A DNA stretch of 45,860 nt. Origin: an uncultured Eubacteriales bacterium (GTDB taxonomy: Bacteria > Bacillota > Clostridia > Oscillospirales > CAG-382). Positions 24,278 through 32,282 of this stretch are shown in pieces. Below the pieces are notes generated by a model. The model saw only the letters and a program-made list of their open reading frames with translations, was not told the DNA's origin and did not search any database. Both the position numbers and the translations under genes were made by a program. The stretch spans positions 1 through 45,860 of the forward strand of contig CAKSDR010000008.1 of assembly GCA_934446095.1 (NCBI GenBank), written 5' to 3'. The stretch's first letter is position 1. Every line of letters begins with the position of its first letter.

Positions 24278-24455
24278 TGCGTTCACCTCGCAAAAGTTTA
24301 TCAATAGCAGATGAAACAAGCTCTTTTCTGTCCTTGTTCATTTCTTCCCTTAACCACCTACAAAGAGTGGCTTCAGATATGCCGATTTCTCGTGCAACTT
24401 CATAATGGCAAAGACGATTTTGTTTTATCTTCATTCTAATTTCTAAATTATACAT
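24270..24455 (-). CDS. Small helix-turn-helix regulator
   Basis: About 61 residues from the ATG at 24455 (AAAGGA 9 bp upstream; an ATG at 24473 is the alternative). LCHYEVAREIGISEATLCRW is a clear helix-turn-helix. It is the first gene of the leftward operon and faces the divergent promoter region, the position of a master regulator in satellites. It overlaps the excisionase-like gene by 8 bp. Confidence 0.7.
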   Translation of the reverse strand: MYNLEIRMKIKQNRLCHYEVAREIGISEATLCRWLREEMNKDRKELVSSAIDKLLRGERNV

Positions 24456-24507
24456 TCTTTTTATTCCTTTCATAGAATTAAAGGTTGTGCACTTCCTTTG
24501 TAACTTT

Positions 24508-24559
24508 ATTATAAATGATGATGATAACTATTGACATTGTCAAAATGTTGTGATACAAT
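24508..24559. promoter_or_regulatory. Divergent promoter region of the island
   Basis: Rightward: TTGACA (24531-24536) and TACAAT (24554-24559), 17-bp spacer. Leftward: TATAAT at 24513-24508 with only a poor -35 (TGTCAA) overlapping the rightward one. The shared element TTGACA-T-TGTCAA (24531-24543) is a perfect inverted repeat over the rightward -35 and a likely operator. Confidence 0.65.
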
Positions 24560-24595
24560 ATATGATGAAAGGAAACATTTTGAGAGGTGAATGTA

Positions 24596-25483
24596 TTGAA
24601 ACAGAAATTTACAGTATATTATTCTAAAAAAAGCTCGTCCGCTCAATTAGATTTGAGAGTAACTTTTGATAATTATGATGAAATGAGCGACAGCGTGAGA
24701 GCGGATTTTGCAGACGGTGAAGCCGAAAATGAAATAGAGAAAATTACACTATTTCACCTTAAACATTGTTATTTTGATTATTTGCATTTATACGGTGATT
24801 TGCTCGCTTGTGAAAATACCTTTGATTACTTCAAAAAATTGTTTGTTGCTACAAGCGAAACGAATAATAAATTTTTTGAATATCAACTTTATAATGCTGA
24901 AAAAGACTACAGGGAATATTTCCAACACAATAATTTTACAAAAGAATTTTTTGATATTTACGCAAACAGTAAACGAATAACTCTCAACCGCAAACTATTT
25001 GAAGTTGAAAATCAGCATTATATACCACTGCGTATTGACAGTAAAACAGACGATATTTTTTACAGTTATGAAAGTACGGATATAAAAGATATTATTTTTT
25101 CTTCAATTCACTTTGCATTAAAAAACGGATATAAATTTTCTCAATGTTCACATTGTGGGCGTTGGTTTTTCAAGGACGGAAGCAGAGCAGGAAGCAGAAA
25201 AAAATACTGTAACAGAAAAAGCACATTTAATGGCTATGAGCATTTACCTTGTGAGCAAGCCGTTAGGAATATCAATCAAGAATTACAAAGAGAAAAGAAA
25301 AGAATATATAACTCAATGGTAAGGGAGCATTTAAGTACAGAGCAATTTGTTTATGACTTTTTAGACGAATGTGCAGAGTATATGACAAAAATCAAAAAAT
25401 GTGCTTCGGTGCAAAACTTATCTGATTATTGGACTTTCTTAAAAAAGTATAAGGACGGTGTAAAAAATGGCAACAATAAATAA
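24596..25483 (+). CDS. Zinc-motif protein encoded upstream of the integrase (DUF6076-like)
   Basis: About 295 residues from TTG at 24596, with GAGAGGTG upstream; a GTG at 24587 lies within that site. The N-terminal two thirds are helical and unrecognised. The C-terminal region has CSHCGRWFF, KKYCNRKS and LPCEQAVRN, a Cys-rich zinc pattern seen in proteins encoded next to Firmicute integrases; I associate it with DUF6076 with moderate certainty. It overlaps the integrase start by 17 bp, so it is co-translated and may act with the recombinase or as a regulator. Confidence 0.65.
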   Translation: MKQKFTVYYSKKSSSAQLDLRVTFDNYDEMSDSVRADFADGEAENEIEKITLFHLKHCYFDYLHLYGDLLACENTFDYFKKLFVATSETNNKFFEYQLYNAEKDYREYFQHNNFTKEFFDIYANSKRITLNRKLFEVENQHYIPLRIDSKTDDIFYSYESTDIKDIIFSSIHFALKNGYKFSQCSHCGRWFFKDGSRAGSRKKYCNRKSTFNGYEHLPCEQAVRNINQELQREKKRIYNSMVREHLSTEQFVYDFLDECAEYMTKIKKCASVQNLSDYWTFLKKYKDGVKNGNNK

Positions 25484-26606
25484 GCGTGGCAACACATTTC
25501 AAATTGTGGTTTCTCTCGGTCTTGATGTGAACGGAAAGAAAATCAGAAAAACAACTACATATAAACCGCCTGAAAATACTACACCAAAAAAGGCTGAAAA
25601 ACTCGCTCAAGAATTTGCAGTTGAATTTGAGCGTAAATGTAGAGGGCTGTCCTCGTTAAATGAAAATATGCGGTTTTCTGAAATGGCTGAATGGTTTATT
25701 GATAATTACGCAAAGAATAAGTTAAAGCCGATAACCGCCTACAACTACGAAAAGCAAATAAAAAACAATTTGCTCCCTGAATTAGGAAACATCAAACTTA
25801 AAGATTTTACCCCTGCAAAGATTACAGCATTTTTCAAGACTCGCACTTATCAGCCTGCAACTTGTCGCAAAGTATATGTCATTTTGCAAAGTGTTTTTGC
25901 TCGTGCTGTGGAGCAAGGTTTTATCAAAGAAACACCCTGCACAAAGGCGGTTATATTGCCAAAAGCGGAAACAGCAAAAGAAAAAAAGCCTTTTCTTGAC
26001 GAAAATCAAGCAAAAGACTTGTTAAAAATGGTTGAGGATAACACACAATTCAACCGCATTATAAAAGTATTGTTATTTACAGGTATGCGTTCGGGTGAGT
26101 GCTTGGCTCTCCGTTGGCAAGATATAGACTTTGAAAATAAGACAATACACATTGAAAACACTTTAACAGATGTGGGTGGTAAACATTGGCTTCAACCGCC
26201 TAAAACAGCAACAAGTAACAGATATATTGCTTTATCTGATATTTTGGCTGATATATTCAGAGAACAGAAAAAGTATAATGATGAAAAGTTGAGCAAACTC
26301 GGAAAATTATATACTTATCCTGAAATGGTATTTACAACAGAGAGCGGAAATTTTGTTGATAGGTCAGGACTCAACACACAATTCAGACGATTTGTAAAAG
26401 GTACAGACTTTGACTTTATCACTTTGCATAGTTTACGCCATTGCAACGCAACACTTTTGATAAACAGCGGTATTGACTTAAAAATTGTAAGTGAGTTGCT
26501 CGGTCATTCAGATGTATCAACAACAGCGAATGTATATGCAGATGTTTTGAAAAGCTCAAAGGCAAAAGTTGCTGATTTGATTTCCTTAAAACTGAATGGA
26601 AATTGA
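25467..26606 (+). CDS. Tyrosine recombinase (integrase) of the island
   Basis: The 379-residue protein has an AP2-like arm-binding N terminus, a SAM-like core-binding domain (about 65-155) and a catalytic domain with Arg208 (GMRSGECLAL), a Lys near 246, His321-x2-Arg324 (HSLRH), His347 (LGHSDV) and the nucleophile Tyr357 (TANVYADVL). All catalytic residues are present. It lies at the right end, 140 bp from attR, and its stop codon overlaps the first right arm-type site. It should integrate into the 3' end of rpsI. Confidence 0.95.
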   Translation: MATINKRGNTFQIVVSLGLDVNGKKIRKTTTYKPPENTTPKKAEKLAQEFAVEFERKCRGLSSLNENMRFSEMAEWFIDNYAKNKLKPITAYNYEKQIKNNLLPELGNIKLKDFTPAKITAFFKTRTYQPATCRKVYVILQSVFARAVEQGFIKETPCTKAVILPKAETAKEKKPFLDENQAKDLLKMVEDNTQFNRIIKVLLFTGMRSGECLALRWQDIDFENKTIHIENTLTDVGGKHWLQPPKTATSNRYIALSDILADIFREQKKYNDEKLSKLGKLYTYPEMVFTTESGNFVDRSGLNTQFRRFVKGTDFDFITLHSLRHCNATLLINSGIDLKIVSELLGHSDVSTTANVYADVLKSSKAKVADLISLKLNGN

Positions 26607-26632
26607 TGTCCGTGATGTCCTTTTGATGTCCG
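26604..26632 (+). repeat. Right arm-type integrase sites (three TGATGTCC units)
   Basis: TGATGTCCG at 26604-26612 and 26624-26632, with TGATGTCC at 26613-26620 between them. The same motif occurs twice at the left end. The first copy overlaps the integrase stop codon. Confidence 0.7.
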
Positions 26633-26747
26633 AAAATACAAAAGGCTATTGCAATTTACAAAAAGTTATGATACAATAATCAAGGTAAAGCCTTAATTTA
26701 TCGGACTTTTCAAAACGCTATAAAACACTACAAAACAGCGTTCTTAT

Positions 26748-26766
26748 TTCTCAAAGAGATAATTTT
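26748..26766 (+). repeat. Right attachment repeat (attR)
   Basis: An exact 19-bp copy of the rpsI 3' end (TTCTCAAAGAGATAATTTT). The sequence after it carries what looks like the original rpsI terminator. Confidence 0.88.
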
Positions 26767-26776
26767 TATTTGTTGC

Positions 26777-26810
26777 AAAACCCGAAAACAAGCCGTTTTC
26801 GGGTTTTTCT
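26777..26810 (+). terminator. Displaced native rpsI terminator
   Basis: AACCCGAAAAC (26779-26789) pairs with GTTTTCGGGTT (26795-26805), followed by a T-rich run. It starts 11 bp after attR, so before integration it would have followed rpsI directly. Confidence 0.82.
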
Positions 26811-27362
26811 TTTTGAGTTTTACCACAAAACTTCATAAAAGTTATGGATTTTATGAGGAAAAGCTAAAGATATTTGAATCTATAAACGGCTGAAGATACT
26901 TCATGGGACGGCATCAGCCTATATCAAAAGTCTGACTCTTTATAAACGGCTGTACGGAAACCTTGAAAGATAATTTATACGCTATCAAAAACCTCTGCAA
27001 ACGGTGAAATTACAGGGGTTTTCTTTTGCGCTTTGACGCAAATTCGATTTGAATTTTGCCGCGACTGTACGGATCGCAGCTCCGCCGCCAAAAACGTTTT
27101 AGTTCAATAATAAAAATATACCATTTTTTGTAATCCTACGTATTTCCCGCCGAGTTATTCAGCCCTCAAGCCGTTTTGAGCGATAAAACCTTACGATATG
27201 GAAATTCCGCAAGGTTAATTATACAAGCCTTCGCCTGCACGCTGATCGACAAAGACCGAGGCTGAAACCTTCCTCAACCGGAACTAAACTTTATATCAGC
27301 GCAACGCTTTTCGGTCACAACATCTGCCGCGCTGGGCAGGCAATGCAGCACCCTGATTACTC
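26811..27362. other. Gene-poor stretch right of the island
   Basis: No convincing gene is seen. A 12-mer, TATAAACGGCTG, occurs at 26881 and again exactly 60 bp later at 26941. A weak hairpin, CCTCTG...CAGGGG followed by TTTTC, lies near 26991-27024. The rest looks like degraded sequence without recognisable coding content. Confidence 0.5.
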
Positions 27363-27391
27363 TTGACAAGCCGGAGTAGAAATAGTATAAT
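27363..27391 (+). promoter_or_regulatory. Promoter of the secreted stalk-domain protein
   Basis: TTGACA (27363-27368) and TATAAT (27386-27391), 17-bp spacer, 56 bp before the start codon. Both hexamers match consensus. Confidence 0.82.
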
Positions 27392-27446
27392 CAAAATATC
27401 TTAATAAACTGTAAGATGTAATTTTATTGTTGGAGGAACTTGACAA

Positions 27447-28208
27447 ATGCGATTTGAAAGAATAAAAGGATTCTTGCTTGGAGTGGCGCTATGCCTTGTT
27501 ATCGGTATGCTATCTATACCTGCTTTTGCAGAAAGTGTGGGTAAACAAATTACCGCATATTACAATGATATTAAACTCATTATCAATGGCGAGACCGTTA
27601 TTCCGAAAGATGCAAAAGGAAATGTAGTAGATCCGTTTATCGTTGATGGTACGACATATTTACCGGTCCGCGCAGTTGCCGAAGCTCTTGGACAGGCAGT
27701 TTCCTGGGACGGCAATACAAAGTCTGTTATTATAGGCGCCAATGAAGAGTATAAGCAACCCACAATTTGGCTCGATGCTATGAAGCCTACAAACGACGGT
27801 TTCAAAGTTGTTTCTGAGGATACACCCATCAAAGACAACCTTAATGCCTCATATAAATCCTATATGTATGGCGGAAGTACGGCAACTTATGCTCTTAACG
27901 GGCAATATAAGCGTTTTACTGGTAAGTTTCTTGTACAGCAAGGCAAATCAGTAAGCGGTTGTCAGCGTTTAACCGTGTTAGTCGATGATAAAGTGGTTTA
28001 CTCATCTGAGCCTGTAGAAAAAGGAAGTCTCCCCATTGATTTCGATATTGATGTTTCCGGCGGCTTAACCATGAAGATAGTTTTGGAATGTGATTGGCAT
28101 TATGATAGTTTCTCCCATTCGAGTTCACACATTCACGAAAAATTTATACAAGCAAGTGCATATACACAGGAAACGGCAATTGCTAATGCCGGTCTTTGGG
28201 CTGACTAA
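27447..28208 (+). CDS. Secreted protein with stalk (Cu amine oxidase N-like) and NPCBM-like domains
   Basis: The 253-residue protein starts with a signal peptide (GFLLGVALCLVIGMLSIPAFA, cleavage near 28). A copper-amine-oxidase N-terminal-like stalk domain follows (about 35-98: VDGTTYLPVRAVAEALG, VSWDGNTKSVIIG). The C-terminal half (about 110-235) resembles an NPCBM carbohydrate-binding module, with ALNGQYKRFTGKFLVQQG, then LTVLVDDKVVYSS. No enzyme domain or anchor is seen. It probably binds cell-surface or dietary glycan outside the cell. It has its own strong promoter. Confidence 0.8.
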   Translation: MRFERIKGFLLGVALCLVIGMLSIPAFAESVGKQITAYYNDIKLIINGETVIPKDAKGNVVDPFIVDGTTYLPVRAVAEALGQAVSWDGNTKSVIIGANEEYKQPTIWLDAMKPTNDGFKVVSEDTPIKDNLNASYKSYMYGGSTATYALNGQYKRFTGKFLVQQGKSVSGCQRLTVLVDDKVVYSSEPVEKGSLPIDFDIDVSGGLTMKIVLECDWHYDSFSHSSSHIHEKFIQASAYTQETAIANAGLWAD

Positions 28209-28237
28209 AAGCAAACAGCACTTTAAAGATGCAAAAG

Positions 28238-28441
28238 ATGAGCAAATATGAGCCCTTATGGGATTATTTAAAAGTAGGGAATAAAGAAAATTATAAATTA
28301 ACTTATGAAGACATTAAAGGAATTTTGGGCTTTGAAATCGACCATTCTTTTTTAACTTATAAAAAAGAACTAAAAGAGTACGGTTACGAGGTCGGCAAAA
28401 TATCAATGAAAGAAAAAACAATAATGTTTAACAAAATATAA
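28238..28441 (+). CDS. Small conserved hypothetical protein
   Basis: About 67 residues from the ATG at 28238 (MSKYEPLWDYLK); an ATG at 28229 is in frame, and neither has a good binding site. The sequence pattern (YEPLWxYL, LTYEDIKGILGFEIDHSFL, YKKELKEYGYEVGKI) is one I associate with a widespread uncharacterised small-protein family of Firmicutes. The function is unknown. It follows the stalk-domain gene by 29 bp and is followed by a terminator at 28524. Confidence 0.65.
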   Translation: MSKYEPLWDYLKVGNKENYKLTYEDIKGILGFEIDHSFLTYKKELKEYGYEVGKISMKEKTIMFNKI

Positions 28442-28523
28442 TTACAATTTCTTTTTTCCAAAATCAACAGAACAACTCATTGCAGCAGGTAAAACCACGG
28501 TTCATAAATTAAAAAATTATTAT

Positions 28524-28566
28524 AAAACACCTATACTTTTTTTCGGAAGTATAGGTGTTTTGTTTG
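28524..28566 (+). terminator. Strong terminator after the small conserved gene
   Basis: AAAACACCTATACTT (28524-28538) pairs perfectly with AAGTATAGGTGTTTT (28547-28561). Confidence 0.85.
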
Positions 28567-28683
28567 TTAAAGATGCTTTCGCCTTGACAAATGAAACCAT
28601 CGGGCATATAATAAACATATTTATTGATAATCTGTTTATTGTTCGGAAGACAACATTATGCCTACAAAAAACAAGTTACGCGC

Positions 28684-29426
28684 GATATGATTGTGTCGGC
28701 TGCGGTAACGGTTTACTGCTTTCAAAAAAAATAACCCGGTACGTTATTTCTTAAATGATATATTTGCATGGGACAGCAATCTGCTGAAAAAAATCATGCG
28801 TATTGCTCTTCCGAACGGCATTGAAAACGGCGTGCATCAACTTGTAAAGGTCGCGCTTTCCGGCATGGTCGCATTGTTCGGTACTTATCAGATAGCAGCA
28901 AACGGTCTTGCGCAAAGCATCTGGTCGCTTGCGGCAATTATGGGACTTGCCATGTCGCCTGTATATACAACTGTTATCGGTCAGTGCATGGGAGCGCGCG
29001 ACATTGACGCTGCCAATTTTCACTTCAAAAAACTCAACAAAATCACGCTGATACTATCTATTATTTGGAACGCATTTATTTTTGCTGTCACGCCCCTGAT
29101 TGTCCGCTACTCTGCAATATCATCGGAAGCCAAAACGCTTGTAATTTGGCTTGTATTTATAAATAATATTTTCAGCGCCATTGCCTACCCTTACGCCGGC
29201 TCGCTCGGCAACGGACTGCGGGCGGCAGGAGATGTAAAATTCACAATGATTGTACCCATTACTCTGACAGTCTCCGCAAGACTTTTTTTCGGCGCTATTC
29301 GTCCTGTGGCTAAATTTAGGCGTCATTGGCATAGCAATCGGCACGAGCATTGATCTTGTTTTTCGCGGTGCAATTTTCATTTGGAGACTGAAATCACAAA
29401 AGTGGACGCAATTTCAACTGATTTAA
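28684..29426 (+). pseudogene. Decayed MATE-family efflux transporter (N-terminally truncated, frameshifted)
   Basis: Three frames carry consecutive pieces of a MATE multidrug/sodium transporter. About 28687-28735 reads IVSAAVTVYCFQKK and is lost at an A8 tract. 28736-29290 reads PVRYFLNDIFAWDSNLLKK, then ALPNGIENGVHQLVKVAL and membrane segments. A shift at a T7 tract near 29284-29290 moves the rest, LFVLWLNLGVIGIAIGTSID ending WTQFQLI, into another frame that stops at 29426. The N-terminal half is absent and the start is not recognisable. A functional protein is unlikely. Confidence 0.8.
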
Positions 29427-29580
29427 TGAACATATCGGCAGTTGCCTGACTGAAACTTTTTGAATTGCCTCCCTTTTGATCAAAATATAAACCCTATCAA
29501 AGGCAGGAAACAATAAATATTTATTCAAGGATTTGCAACGCACTATCAAAACAATTGTCTTTACAGGATAAAAATTGCAA

Positions 29581-29616
29581 AACCCCCCGAAACTGCAAGG
29601 TTTCGGGGGGTTTTAT
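29581..29616. terminator. Terminator for the liv operon (both strands possible)
   Basis: AACCCCCCGAAAC (29581-29593) pairs with GTTTCGGGGGGTT (29600-29612). It lies 41 bp after the livF stop on the minus strand. Confidence 0.85.
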
Positions 29617-29656
29617 ATTATGAACAATGCATAATAAATTTTGATAAAAGCACAAC

Positions 29657-30355
29657 TCAGCCTCCGAGATATGCCTTTTTAATTTCATCGCTCTGGGCAA
29701 GTTCCGATCCTGTACCCGAGAGTTTTATTCTTCCGGATTCGAGGACATAAGCGCGGTCTGCAATATTAAGAGCCATTTCCGCATTTTGCTCAACAAGGAG
29801 TATTGTTGTGCCTGACTTATGAAGTTCCTTTATAATATCAAAGATCTGCTGTACGAGAATAGGAGCAAGTCCCATTGAAGGCTCATCAAGCATCAAAAGT
29901 TTTGGTTTGCTCATAAGCGCGCGGCCCATGGCGAGCATTTGCTGCTCACCGCCGGAAAGTGTTCCGGCTATCTGATTTTTACGGTGTTTGAGTCGGGGGA
30001 ACCTTTTAAACACATCACTGATTCCTTCTTTCACATTTGAAGGATTTGTATATGCTCCCATTTCAAGGTTTTCAAGAACCGTCATCTGCAAAAATATGCG
30101 GCGTCCCTCCGGAACATGCGCAAGTCCCTTTGAAACAAGTTTGCAGGCTTCCGTCTTTGAAATATCTTCGTCCATAAGCGTAATACTTCCCGTTTTTGAA
30201 CGAAGAAGTCCCGATATCGTGCGCAAAGTCGTTGATTTTCCTGCCCCATTGGCTCCGATAAGCGCTACGATTTCCCCCTGATTTACGTTAATTGAAACAT
30301 CCTTCAGAGCATGAATCTGTCCATAATATACGTTAATATTATCAACTCTTAACAT
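29657..30355 (-). CDS. livF: Branched-chain amino acid ABC transporter, ATPase LivF
   Basis: About 232 residues from the ATG at 30355, chosen for the GGAGGG site; an upstream frame to 30394 overlaps livG. Walker A GANGAGKST, the signature LSGGEQQM and Walker B LLMLDEPSMGLAP are complete. The length and the GLAHVPEGRRIF segment identify LivF rather than LivG. It powers import with LivG on the cytoplasmic face. It is the last gene of livJ-H-M-G-F. Confidence 0.93.
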   Translation of the reverse strand: MLRVDNINVYYGQIHALKDVSINVNQGEIVALIGANGAGKSTTLRTISGLLRSKTGSITLMDEDISKTEACKLVSKGLAHVPEGRRIFLQMTVLENLEMGAYTNPSNVKEGISDVFKRFPRLKHRKNQIAGTLSGGEQQMLAMGRALMSKPKLLMLDEPSMGLAPILVQQIFDIIKELHKSGTTILLVEQNAEMALNIADRAYVLESGRIKLSGTGSELAQSDEIKKAYLGG

Positions 30356-30356
30356 A

Positions 30357-31190
30357 TCAACCCTCCGTTTTCTTCTTTCCGAGATATGCTTCAATAACAG
30401 TAGGATTTGTCTTTATTTCTTCAGGCGACCCTTTTGCTATTATTTTACCGTGGTCAAGCACGCATATTCCCTCGCAAACGTTCATTACAAGGTTCATGTC
30501 ATGTTCTATAAGCATAACTGCAATTTTGAAATTATCTCTTATACGGCGGATATTTTCCATAAGTTCAGCCGTTTCAGACGGATTCATTCCCGCTGCAGGC
30601 TCATCAAGCAATATAATAAGCGGATGAGTTGCAAGTGCGCGGACAATTTCAAGGCGTCTTTGTTCTCCGTACGGAAGCGAACCCGCCTGATAATTTGCAA
30701 GGTCTGCCATATTAAAGAAATCAAGCAGTTCAAGAGCCTCTTCTTTGGATTTGCGTTCTGATTTTTTATATCCGAACATATGCGTTACCGATTCAAAAAG
30801 CGGTTGTCTTATTGAATTGTGAAGTCCGACTTTTACATTATCTATTACCGACATCTGCGAAAAAAGCCTTATATTCTGAAAAGTACGCGCGATTCCCATT
30901 TTGCTGAGCTGCGCGGTTGTTTTTTTAGCAGTATTTTTGCCGTCAAGAAGTATTACTCCTCTTGTGGGGCTATATACATTTGTAAGAAGGTTAAACACCG
31001 TCGTTTTTCCGGCGCCGTTAGGACCGATAAGTCCTGCAATTTCAGTTCTGCCTACGGTAAGGGAAAAATCCTCAACTGCAGTAAGTCCTCCGAAATCTAT
31101 CCCCAAATGATGAGTTTCAAGAACAGGGGGTCTGTTTATATCACGTTCCGGAATAATTGCATTGCTCGGAACAGGTACCATTTTTGACAT
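30357..31190 (-). CDS. livG: Branched-chain amino acid ABC transporter, ATPase LivG
   Basis: The 277-residue protein has Walker A GPNGAGKTT, the LivG segment MGIARTFQNIRLF, a PYGEQRRLE signature and Walker B IILLDEPAAGMNP. The C-terminal extension (ICVLDHGKIIAKGSPEEIKT) is typical. It starts 1 bp after the livM stop with a GGAGG site, and livF follows after 1 bp. Confidence 0.93.
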   Translation of the reverse strand: MSKMVPVPSNAIIPERDINRPPVLETHHLGIDFGGLTAVEDFSLTVGRTEIAGLIGPNGAGKTTVFNLLTNVYSPTRGVILLDGKNTAKKTTAQLSKMGIARTFQNIRLFSQMSVIDNVKVGLHNSIRQPLFESVTHMFGYKKSERKSKEEALELLDFFNMADLANYQAGSLPYGEQRRLEIVRALATHPLIILLDEPAAGMNPSETAELMENIRRIRDNFKIAVMLIEHDMNLVMNVCEGICVLDHGKIIAKGSPEEIKTNPTVIEAYLGKKKTEG

Positions 31191-31191
31191 A

Positions 31192-32274
31192 TCAGTTATC
31201 CTCCCGTTTATGTTTTTTACCGTTTTTAAATATTTTAAACATAATTGTTTCTCTAAGCATTTTTGCTTTTTCGCTGTTTGTGATAAGCATTACCGCAATA
31301 AGAACCACTGCATATATAAGCATTCTGTAATCCTTAACGCTTCTTAAAAGTTCCGGAAGAACATACAAAAGCGCCGTTGAAATAATAGTTCCCGGAATAT
31401 TGTTCATGCCTCCGAGTACGACAAATACAAGGATAAGTATTGAAGTGTTGAAATCGAATTTCTTTGCCGCAATGGTAGAAAAGTTCATCGCATACAACGC
31501 TCCTGCCATTCCCGCAAGAACCGAAGATGTAATAAAGGCTGTAAGTTTGTATCTTGTTATGCCGATACCTACCGATTCCGCTGCAATTCTGTTGTCGCGT
31601 ATAGCGGCAATTGCGCGGCCTGCTTTACTGTTTACAAGGTTTAAAACTATAAAAAGGGTAAATAAAATAAGAAGTATACCCGAAGTAAAGGTTGCAATTT
31701 TTGTTATTCCGACAGCGCCCTGGGGACCGTTTATTATAAGTTTTCCGTTTTCCATATTAAGTGCCTCGGCGTTTTTCATGCTTATATGAAGTCCCTTGCT
31801 GTCAAATCCGACATAAAGGCAATTGATTATGTTCTTAATAATCTCGCCGAATGCCAAAGTAACAATAGCAAGATAGTCGCCCTTAAGCCTTAAAATCGGC
31901 ACGCCTATAATAAAGCCTGCAATTCCGGCAAAAAATCCGCCGACAATTATTGCGACAATAAGCGTCAGCGCAGGCGAGTCTGTAACAGAACTCATCCGTG
32001 CTGCGGCAACTACTCCGCAAAATGCTCCGACACTCATAAATCCTGCATGTCCGAGGCTTAATTCTCCGAGAAAACCTACGGTAAGCGTCAGAGATATTGC
32101 CATAACTATGTATGTGCATATCGGAATCAACTGTCCGCTCATCGAATTGCTTATAACTCTTGCCTTTTGCAGAGGAAAGAGTATAGCAAATGCTATGATT
32201 ACAAGGCCGTATGATTTTATATTTGTCAATGTAAACTTGTTCATGCCTTTTATTTTATCTGAAATTTTTTTCAT
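31192..32274 (-). CDS. livM: Branched-chain amino acid ABC transporter, permease LivM
   Basis: About 360 residues from the ATG at 32274 (GAGGTG upstream; the GTG at 32286 precedes it). The protein has some ten membrane spans and the family loops GELSLGHAGFMSVGAF and GDYLAIVTLAFGEI, plus AIRDNRIAAESVGIGI. It forms the channel with LivH. The gene start overlaps the end of livH. Confidence 0.92.
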   Translation of the reverse strand: MKKISDKIKGMNKFTLTNIKSYGLVIIAFAILFPLQKARVISNSMSGQLIPICTYIVMAISLTLTVGFLGELSLGHAGFMSVGAFCGVVAAARMSSVTDSPALTLIVAIIVGGFFAGIAGFIIGVPILRLKGDYLAIVTLAFGEIIKNIINCLYVGFDSKGLHISMKNAEALNMENGKLIINGPQGAVGITKIATFTSGILLILFTLFIVLNLVNSKAGRAIAAIRDNRIAAESVGIGITRYKLTAFITSSVLAGMAGALYAMNFSTIAAKKFDFNTSILILVFVVLGGMNNIPGTIISTALLYVLPELLRSVKDYRMLIYAVVLIAVMLITNSEKAKMLRETIMFKIFKNGKKHKREDN

Positions 32275-32282
32275 ACCGCACC

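Noticed and set aside
28560..28754. 64-codon plus-strand frame after the terminator
   Set aside because: It overlaps the transporter remnant and has no binding site or recognisable motif; composition fits decayed DNA.
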